A stretch of 64,000 nt of DNA from Gramella sp. MAR_2010_147 (GTDB taxonomy: Bacteria; Bacteroidota; Bacteroidia; Flavobacteriales; Flavobacteriaceae). The DNA lies in the NCBI RefSeq assembly GCF_900105135.1, contig NZ_LT629741.1:2638501-2702500 (forward strand). The letters run 5' to 3'. Under the pieces are notes generated by a model. The model saw nothing but the letters and a program-made list of their open reading frames with translations. It was not told the origin of the DNA and did no database searches. The translations under genes and the position numbers were made by a program. This document shows positions 56,001-64,000 of this stretch, in pieces; position 1 is the stretch's first letter, and the number at the start of each line of letters is the position of its first letter.

Positions 56001-56169
56001 CGTTAGAGTAGGTGCTCAGGCAAGAAACCTTGCAATATTTAACTCAGATGTTCCTCATATTGATCCGGAAGCGTCTCTTGGTGGAGCATCAAGTGATCTT
56101 CAGGGAATTGAAAGAGGTGGAGTACCTTCTACAAGAAGTGTAGGAATGAATGTTAGTATTAATTTTTAA
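53002..56169 (+). CDS. SusC/RagA-type TonB-dependent outer-membrane transporter (2)
   Basis: The 1055-residue product has the same signal peptide as the first SusC, a CarboxypepD_reg-like domain (about residues 25-100), a plug (about 115-250; SGVLIQNQSGNVGGSTRITI, DINPDDIASVTVLKGASAAA) and a barrel ending in NVSINF. It belongs to the longer SusC branch (SusC/RagA with SRASGGVIVITTKKGK). The paired lipoprotein starts 9 bases later. Substrate is not evident, as no degradative enzymes are linked. Confidence 0.95.
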   Translation: MKKRLHGFLTLLLVLVVQIGFAQEKTVTGTVVDDQGLPLPGVNVIIKGTSSGTQSDFDGNYSIQVDEGETLVFSFVGMMQAEYRVGASNTVNVEMTVDSAQLDEVVVTALGIERSEKSLGYGVSTVKSEELNEVRETNVLNALQAKSSGVLIQNQSGNVGGSTRITIRGISSLSGDVQPLFVVDGVPISNSNIASGSRITGGFDFGNRAQDINPDDIASVTVLKGASAAALYGSRASGGVIVITTKKGKAGRAASFQASSSVRFDDPLKLPDFQNSYVFGDQGELTVDPEIPINADGAAAGLPGWGPNINDVSGQTYTNVAGEVVPFEIYPNNVEGFYETGLTNINSFNVSGASEGGEDDYRLSLSQTTQEGIIPNSALNRLNLGVNAGSQLSETLKSRLNFNYVRTNTQGTAAAGANDPNVLTNIVNGLPRTTDIGLFDPDIDEMGNQLNPVGLQTNNPYFIARRNAAETTVERFFGSAQIEFEPIEKLNFLGRAGYDSYTDQRLTKNSIGTLGRFNGSYRDDFIQQRELTLDFIASYDWIISDDFNIQARAGTQWNQRVLNRTGNVATGLTVPGLLDPGNADNNSPFKAFSDRRIHGVFGDITFDYKGWAFLNATGRNDWSSTLPANNRSFFYPSVSASVVLSDALNFDSNVLNYLKVRGSWANVGVDTSPYLLDFTFNPLTSFFGQFGTGGTYPFNGNLAFGSDSSITNQNLKPENQENYEFGIEFGFFRNRVTIDATYYKNTTTDQIIFLPTPQTSGFSSFLTNIGAVSNEGVELEVGARVLQTDDFSWDLNYNFTSNQFNVDDLGDLPALNLATGFNGIAVRAVEGESLQLYGPRFERALDEDGEPIEDQILVNENGNRQVGAPDNLGEIFPDYIMGLTSTWRYKGFALTTTFDYREGGKLFSNTVGQLRRDGLAAETAANGRAPIVDSEAFMMDESGNVVPNTIETSAQDYWTNYANASIVEGNVFDATFIKWRELSLTYTFPSEFLTGTFVKGVRVGAQARNLAIFNSDVPHIDPEASLGGASSDLQGIERGGVPSTRSVGMNVSINF

Positions 56170-56178
56170 AGTTTGACA

Positions 56179-57609
56179 ATGAAAAGAATAAATTTAAATA
56201 AAATTGCAGTGGTTGTACTGGCTAGTTTCACGCTAGCCACTACCAGCTGTACCGATGACTTGGATATCAATAGCGATCCATTGGCTGCTACTGAGGTTGA
56301 TCCTAGTTTGCTGTTTCCTACTGCAATGGTAGGACTTTCACAGAATAGAACAGTAGAACTTAATGCGGTGAATAATCAGGCACAACAGTGGGCCAGTAGT
56401 GGTTCTGCCGGTGTGTTTTTAAATCCTGAAAGATATATTATCAGTCCTAACACTACCAATAACGTTTGGGTAGGACAATATTCTACTGCATTGAGAAACC
56501 TTCAACAAATGAGGGAACTTACAAACAAAAACAATCCTGAAGCGTCTAACATAATTGGACAGGCAAAAATTTATGAGGCATTTGTTTTCTTGAATTTGAC
56601 TCAGGTTTTTGGTGATATTCCATTTTCTGAAGCTACTCAGGTAGATGCATTCCCAAATCCTAACTTTGATTCTCAGGAAATGGTTTTGAGAGGAATTGTA
56701 GATAGATTAGACGAAGGAGTAAGTCTTTTGGCTGATGACACTGATATTATTAGCAGTGGCGATCTTATTTATAATGGAAATAAAGATAACTGGATTAGAT
56801 TTGCGAATTCATTAAAGCTTAAGACTTTGATGTTAATTGCTAATGTAGATCCTTCTGTAGCTCCACAGATTCAGGAGGTTGCAAACCAGCCTTTGATTAT
56901 GGATAATGCTCAGAATGCATATCTTAATTACAGTGAGAATATTGGTAATGAAAATCCATTATGGAGAACTATTGATTTATTTGCTGGAGGAACAAATGTG
57001 TTTTTCTTTGGGGCAACCACATTGATAGATATTATGAATAATAATAATGATCCTAGGAGAATGACCTACTTCGATGAAGTAGAGGCTGGTGGATATGTTG
57101 GAGAAACTCCTGGACGTGTTAGTTCTGATGATATTTCTGCAGTTAGCTTGAATATTCTTCGTCCAGACCTTGAAGACAGATATGCTACTGCAGCTGAAAC
57201 TTATTTCTTTTTAGCAGAAGCAGCTTTAAAGGGATATATTTCAGGCGATGCCCAGGAATTCTATAGAGATGGTCTTGAGGCTTCATTAGATTCTTATGAT
57301 GGTCAGCCAGGAGAAATTTCAGAAGAAGATAAGCAGGCTTATCTTTCAGCTAGAGGTGATATTAGTAGCCTAAGCGAAGATAAAGCTTTTGAGCAACTTT
57401 ATGTTGAGCAATATGTTGCTTTATTTACTAGAGGAGTTGAAGCATGGACACATTGGAGAAGAACTAAAACTCCAGATTTCGTACTTCCTGAGAATGCAGT
57501 TTTAACAGATATTATTAGAAGATACCAATATCCTGTTAGTGAACTAACTTCGAATCCTAATGCACCAAACCCAGAAGCATTGGCTACACCAATGTGGTTT
57601 GAGAACTAG
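56179..57609 (+). CDS. SusD-like lipoprotein, SusD-like_2 group (2)
   Basis: The 476-residue product (ATG at 56179) has a lipobox (TLATTSCTD) and the start DDLDINSDPLAATEVDPSLL that marks the SusD-like_2 (PF12771-type) group, which often handles peptides or uncharacterised ligands in addition to glycans. TYFFLAEAALKG and the tail ...FTRGVEAWTHWRRTK are also typical. It works as the lid for the SusC encoded just upstream. A TTG at 56173 is a poorer start. Confidence 0.92.
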   Translation: MKRINLNKIAVVVLASFTLATTSCTDDLDINSDPLAATEVDPSLLFPTAMVGLSQNRTVELNAVNNQAQQWASSGSAGVFLNPERYIISPNTTNNVWVGQYSTALRNLQQMRELTNKNNPEASNIIGQAKIYEAFVFLNLTQVFGDIPFSEATQVDAFPNPNFDSQEMVLRGIVDRLDEGVSLLADDTDIISSGDLIYNGNKDNWIRFANSLKLKTLMLIANVDPSVAPQIQEVANQPLIMDNAQNAYLNYSENIGNENPLWRTIDLFAGGTNVFFFGATTLIDIMNNNNDPRRMTYFDEVEAGGYVGETPGRVSSDDISAVSLNILRPDLEDRYATAAETYFFLAEAALKGYISGDAQEFYRDGLEASLDSYDGQPGEISEEDKQAYLSARGDISSLSEDKAFEQLYVEQYVALFTRGVEAWTHWRRTKTPDFVLPENAVLTDIIRRYQYPVSELTSNPNAPNPEALATPMWFEN

Positions 57610-57630
57610 AATTTGAAATTATAAGTTTTC

Positions 57631-57660
57631 AAAAAACCACCCATTTCGGGTGGTTTTTTT
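57631..57660 (+). terminator. Terminator after the second SusC/SusD pair
   Basis: Perfect 12-bp arms AAAAAACCACCC (57631-57642) and GGGTGGTTTTTT (57648-57659) with a 5-base loop and T-run. Confidence 0.9.
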
Positions 57661-57697
57661 GTTTTAATAAACTTCAGTTATCTTTCGTTAATTATTA

Positions 57698-57705
57698 TAC
57701 TTTTG
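57698..57705 (+). promoter_or_regulatory. Candidate -7 box for the porin gene
   Basis: TACTTTTG, a full TAnnTTTG match, 14 bases before the ATG at 57720 and 20 before the ATG at 57726. Confidence 0.5.
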
Positions 57706-57725
57706 CTGGTATAGTCTTTATGTAC

Positions 57726-59624
57726 ATGAGAAAAATTCTTTTTTTCCTTATTTTAATAAGTTCTTTTCAGGGGTGGAGCCAGGATTCTGATGAAATAGAT
57801 AGGATGGCAACTTCGAAGAAAAAGGATAGTATGCCGCCAATAGAAGATTACAAGATCATTTCTGTAAAAAATGATACAACATATCTGGATACCACATTAA
57901 CCATTATAAAAGATTATAAATTCAATTATCTGCGAAAGGATAATTTTGAATTGCTCCCTTTCTCTAACACCGGTCAGACCTATAATAGTTTAAGTCTGAG
58001 AAAGGATTATAAAAAAACCTTTCCTGAGCTTGGTGCAAGAGGGAAACATTTTGCTTTTATGGAAGTTGAAGATGTTGATTATTTTCATGTACCTACCCCC
58101 TTAACAGACCTTTACTTTAAAACGGTTCCTGAGCAGGGCCAGCAGCTAGATGCCCTCTTTACTGTGAATACTTCAGAAAATCTAAACTTATTTATTGCTT
58201 ATAAGGGAACAAGAGCTCTTGGGCGATATCAACATATTTTAACGAGTGCGGGCAATTTGCGGATAGGGTTTAGTTATGATTCAGATAACAGGAAGTATCG
58301 TGCAAAGGCACATTTTGCTTCTCAAGATCTTTTAAATGAGGAGAACGGCGGTTTAGATAGCCTGGCTATTGCTCAGTACATAAGGAAGGAGCCAGAATTT
58401 GATGATAGATCAGTACTTTCTGTGAACTTTGAGAATGCTGAAAATATTCTATATGGTAAGCGCTTTTTTCTGGACCATGAATATATATTGACGAAGGTCA
58501 CAGATTCAACAAATATGTTAAGTGTAAATCACGTCTTTGATTTCAGTTACAAGAAATACGAGTTTAATCAGGATGCAGCCGCAAACGGAATATTTGGCGA
58601 GTCTTTTGAATCCAGTAATTTGAAAGATGAAACCAGAATGGAAAAACTATTCAATGAAGTTTCAGTAAAATACGCCAACAATCTTTTGGGGCAGTTGTCA
58701 TTTGGCGCAGGCCATACAAATTATGATTATGGGTACAATTCTGTTTTTATAAAACCTGATGATACTATCGGGAATCGCATTAATGGTAATTTGTTACATG
58801 TGGTTGGTGCTTATAAAAAGAAAATTGGTGGTTTTGAGATTGAGGCAGATGCCAGGTTGAATCTATCTGATGAATTCTCGGGTAACTATATTGCAGCAGC
58901 GGCTTCTTATAGGTTTGATAGGGAAAATTCTATTCGTTTTGGAATTAATCAGAATAGTACGGCCCCAAATTTTAATTTCATACTCTATCAAAGTGATTAT
59001 GTTGATTACAACTGGCAAAATGATTTAGACAATGAAATTTCACAACGGCTTTTTGCTGATTTTAGGTCTAAAAAGTTTTTTGATGTGTCTGGTAGTTTGT
59101 CTCAAATTGAGAATTATAGTTACTTCTCTTTAGATGAGGCTGGCAGTATAAAACCTTTTCAGGCAGAATCCCAAGTGCGTTATTTGAAATTAAAAGCTGA
59201 GAAAGAATTTGACTTCGGATTATTTGGCTCCTATAATACTGTTATGTATCAAAATGTTCTCGAAGGTCTGGATGTGTTGAATTTACCTGAGTTTGTGACC
59301 AGGAACTCTATATATTATAAAGATTTCTGGTTTGATAAGGCCTTATATCTCCAAACAGGATTCACATTTAAATATTTCTCAGAGTATGAAATGGATGCGT
59401 ATGATCCGGTTTTAGCTGAATTTTATGTTCAGAATTCTCAAAAACTCGGTGGATTTCCTGTGGTAGATTATTTTTTCAATGCAAAAGTTGATAAAGCAAG
59501 GATATTCTTTAAGCTTCAAAATCTTAATGATCTTATAGATTCAAACAATAACTTCACGGCACCTGGCTATCCATACACCGATTTTTTAGTCAGATTTGGT
59601 TTAACCTGGAATCTTTTTCTCTAA
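57726..59624 (+). CDS. Putative outer-membrane porin (Porin_10 type)
   Basis: The product (632 residues) has a signal peptide (MRKILFFLILISSFQGWSQ) and a long beta-rich body with many short alternating strands and aromatic residues, as in the flavobacterial putative porin family. PPIEDYKIISVKNDTTYLDT and YKFNYLRKDNFELLPFSN near the start are typical of it. It should form a barrel in the outer membrane; what passes through is unknown. An ATG two codons earlier (57720) is equally possible. It has its own promoter box and stands before the rRNA operon. Confidence 0.85.
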   Translation: MRKILFFLILISSFQGWSQDSDEIDRMATSKKKDSMPPIEDYKIISVKNDTTYLDTTLTIIKDYKFNYLRKDNFELLPFSNTGQTYNSLSLRKDYKKTFPELGARGKHFAFMEVEDVDYFHVPTPLTDLYFKTVPEQGQQLDALFTVNTSENLNLFIAYKGTRALGRYQHILTSAGNLRIGFSYDSDNRKYRAKAHFASQDLLNEENGGLDSLAIAQYIRKEPEFDDRSVLSVNFENAENILYGKRFFLDHEYILTKVTDSTNMLSVNHVFDFSYKKYEFNQDAAANGIFGESFESSNLKDETRMEKLFNEVSVKYANNLLGQLSFGAGHTNYDYGYNSVFIKPDDTIGNRINGNLLHVVGAYKKKIGGFEIEADARLNLSDEFSGNYIAAAASYRFDRENSIRFGINQNSTAPNFNFILYQSDYVDYNWQNDLDNEISQRLFADFRSKKFFDVSGSLSQIENYSYFSLDEAGSIKPFQAESQVRYLKLKAEKEFDFGLFGSYNTVMYQNVLEGLDVLNLPEFVTRNSIYYKDFWFDKALYLQTGFTFKYFSEYEMDAYDPVLAEFYVQNSQKLGGFPVVDYFFNAKVDKARIFFKLQNLNDLIDSNNNFTAPGYPYTDFLVRFGLTWNLFL

Positions 59625-59773
59625 ATTTCCAGATGTTTTATTGCTGAATTCTCCCTTTATTAGGGAGATATTAGTGGATAATTCTTTTTGAATCGATTAA
59701 AACTGATTTTTTCATCTTTTAATAGTCTTTTTTGTGAATATTGAATAAAAATGATTAATTAGTGAAAAACCTC

Positions 59774-59803
59774 TTGTGCAATCAAAAAACGACTGTATAT
59801 TTG
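59774..59803 (+). promoter_or_regulatory. rrn promoter P1
   Basis: TTG (59774-59776), 19 bases, TATATTTG (59796-59803): a full Bacteroidota -33/-7 match. GCAGCCGCTT follows. Confidence 0.75.
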
Positions 59804-59906
59804 CAGCCGCTTAACGATGGAGCGATAAGTTCACTGACAGTAATGAGAATGGGGTATACGGCAAGAAACGGCCTTGCGGATTAAATAAAAAAAGATGATT
59901 TTTTAT

Positions 59907-59938
59907 TTGGTTGGAGAGTAAAAGTCGTTTTATATTTG
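59907..59938 (+). promoter_or_regulatory. rrn promoter P2
   Basis: TATATTTG (59931-59938) with TTGGTTGG before it, giving TTG at spacing 21 (59907-59909) or 17 (59911-59913). CACCCGCTTTG follows, as in P3. Confidence 0.75.
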
Positions 59939-60040
59939 CACCCGCTTTGGAGATGAAGCGATGTTCATTAGAAGAAAAGGGAGTTATTAAAGTGCTGCTG
60001 AAAGCTTTAAAAAGAAACTAAAATTTTTATCAAAAAAGTT

Positions 60041-60072
60041 TTGGTTGGTAAATAAAAAGCGTTGTATATTTG
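60041..60072 (+). promoter_or_regulatory. rrn promoter P3
   Basis: TATATTTG (60065-60072) with TTGGTTGG upstream, giving TTG at spacing 21 (60041-60043) or 17 (60045-60047). CACCCGCTTTG follows, the same block as P2. Confidence 0.75.
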
Positions 60073-60261
60073 CACCCGCTTTGAGAGAGAGCAAACGTTC
60101 ATAATTACAGAATGATATTAAGAGAAACCGCCGGACGGGGCGTAATTTAAAGGGGTTCAAATCCTCGGGTTTTAACTAAGACAATGATCAATACACAATA
60201 AGCAATGATCATCTGGCAATTTTAGGATTGTTAATTGATACCTGCTAATTGATAATTGACA

Positions 60262-60279
60262 AGTTCATTGATATATTGA
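60262..60279 (+). promoter_or_regulatory. boxA-like motif before 16S
   Basis: AGTTCATTGATATATTGA. An almost identical copy (one base different) lies before 23S at 62481. The core resembles the boxA antitermination element of other rRNA operons. Confidence 0.45.
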
Positions 60280-60322
60280 ATTGACAAGGATTGTAGAGTA
60301 GCGATACTTTATGATCAAGTGT

Positions 60323-60340
60323 ATAAGAATTAAGACTAGA
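60323..60340 (+). other. 16S processing stem, left arm
   Basis: Pairs with 61984-62001 over 18 positions, counting three G-U wobbles, so the whole 16S is looped out. This is the usual RNase III substrate in pre-rRNA. Confidence 0.65.
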
Positions 60341-60393
60341 AAAAGTCATACTGAGCAATTTCTTTAGTAGTTGTTGAATATATATAAGATTTA

Positions 60394-61925
<1,532 letters not shown>

Positions 61926-61983
61926 AGAGCTTTGTCACCTAGTGACAAGCGACAATTAGTAAGGGAAGTTCAGCTAAGGCCAA

Positions 61984-62001
61984 TTTGGTCTTGATTCTTA
62001 T
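61984..62001 (+). other. 16S processing stem, right arm
   Basis: Complement of 60323-60340 with three G-U wobbles. It lies 58 bases after the 16S 3' end in the spacer. Confidence 0.65.
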
Positions 62002-62101
62002 CGTCAATTCGATTAAAAATAGATATGAGATCTAAGATGTGAGATATTAGAAGATACACTTCTAATGTTTAGAGTCTAAAGACTAGTGTCTATTTATGGA
62101 C

Positions 62102-62175
62102 AGTCTCATAGCTCAGCTGGTTAGAGCGCTACACTGATAATGTAGAGGTCGGCAGTTCGAGTCTGCCTGAGACTA
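62102..62175 (+). tRNA. tRNA-Ile (GAT)
   Basis: A 74-base cloverleaf with a 7-bp acceptor stem (AGTCTCA/TGAGACT), anticodon GAT at 62136-62138, TTCGAGT T-loop and discriminator A. No CCA is encoded. It is in the usual 16S-23S spacer position. Confidence 0.96.
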
Positions 62176-62304
62176 CTTTTTAATTAAAGTAAGCCATCAG
62201 GTTTATAAAGACGTTCATTTGAAATAACTAAAGGAAATTTTAGAGGTTGAGTAGCCGTTATAAGTACTGTTAACTAATAACTGTTAACTGATCACTGAAA
62301 TAAT

Positions 62305-62378
62305 GGGGGATTAGCTCAGCTGGCTAGAGCGCCTGCCTTGCACGCAGGAGGTCATCGGTTCGACTCCGATATTCTCCA
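62305..62378 (+). tRNA. tRNA-Ala (TGC)
   Basis: A 74-base cloverleaf with acceptor GGGGGAT/ATTCTCC (two G-U pairs), anticodon TGC at 62339-62341, TTCGACT T-loop and discriminator A; no CCA encoded. Confidence 0.96.
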
Positions 62379-62480
62379 CGATTCCTAGAGATAAAACGGG
62401 AATAGTTTTTACAAACAACCAGGAAACATAAGTTTTTTAGTTTGTAGGATCATCGAAGTTTTATTGTTAGACAGGAAAAA

Positions 62481-62498
62481 AGTTCATTGACATATTGA
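62481..62498 (+). promoter_or_regulatory. boxA-like motif before 23S
   Basis: AGTTCATTGACATATTGA, one base different from the motif at 60262. It sits 112 bases before the 23S start, the position of the spacer boxA in other bacteria. Confidence 0.45.
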
Positions 62499-62609
62499 GA
62501 AACAAAGAATACGAGAACACTATTAGATAGAAATATTTAATATAAGTAATACATTATAATACTTCTGTTCTGAGCAATCAGAATGGATTAGAGCATTAAG
62601 CAAAGCGCA

Positions 62610-64000
<1,391 letters not shown>

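Larger units (their letters stand above)
59625..60393 (+). other. rRNA operon promoter and leader region
   Basis: This 769-base stretch holds no gene. It has three tandem promoters (entries below), a segment at 60121-60180 with a T-arm-like hairpin, short AT-rich direct repeats (60225-60285), a boxA-like motif and the left half of the 16S processing stem. Confidence 0.8.

Noticed and set aside
58698..58712. TTTGGCGCAGG in the porin gene, also found in the susC leaders
   Set aside because: It is an 11-base match inside coding sequence with no further similarity, so probably chance.

Overview
The window comes from a marine-type member of the Flavobacteriaceae (Bacteroidota), most like Gramella/Christiangramia. 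Supporting signs are two SusC/SusD outer-membrane pairs, a mevalonate-pathway HMG-CoA reductase beside a GHMP kinase, an XrtF exosortase pair, low G+C, the lack of convincing Shine-Dalgarno sites, and many TAnnTTTG -7 boxes of the Bacteroidota type 12 to 40 bases before the genes. The genus is inferred from gene content and order only.

Layout. 1-7.4 kb: the start of a GHMP kinase and HMG-CoA reductase on the minus strand, then a plus-strand peptide-use operon (dipeptidyl peptidase IV, two POT peptide transporters, a thioredoxin-fold protein). 7.4-12.3 kb: a minus-strand operon surE / small membrane protein / lpxB / NlpC-P60 lipoprotein / comEC. 12.4-14.6 kb: a tail-specific S41 protease. 14.7-21.8 kb: the minus-strand cell-shape operon purH-mreB-mreC-mreD-mrdA-rodA. 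21.9-26 kb: an FtsX-like permease, a 31-residue candidate membrane peptide, a GAF protein (fRMsr-like), exosortase XrtF with its partner, and an NmrA-type oxidoreductase.

26.2-39.1 kb is a copper/silver island on the plus strand: HYC_CC_PP small protein, CusA, TolC-like CusC, CusB with metal-binding ends, DUF305, PepSY, DUF3347, an HMA-like/AraC fusion regulator, a 16-cysteine copper-storage-type protein, and a CopA ATPase with three N-terminal metal-binding modules. Together they suggest periplasmic capture and RND efflux, cytoplasmic export and storage, and a built-in metal-sensing regulator. A 125-bp inverted-repeat element lies before copA.

39.2-48.3 kb: an Spy-like protein, a large metzincin lipoprotein, lysS, a Pmp3-like peptide, lipB, an unrecognised 810-residue lipoprotein and rnhB. 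48.4-59.6 kb: two SusC/SusD pairs whose leaders and signal peptides are nearly identical over 139 bp, then a putative porin. 59.6-64 kb: an rRNA operon with three tandem promoters, a leader, 16S, tRNA-Ile(GAT), tRNA-Ala(TGC) and the first half of 23S, which runs off the window.
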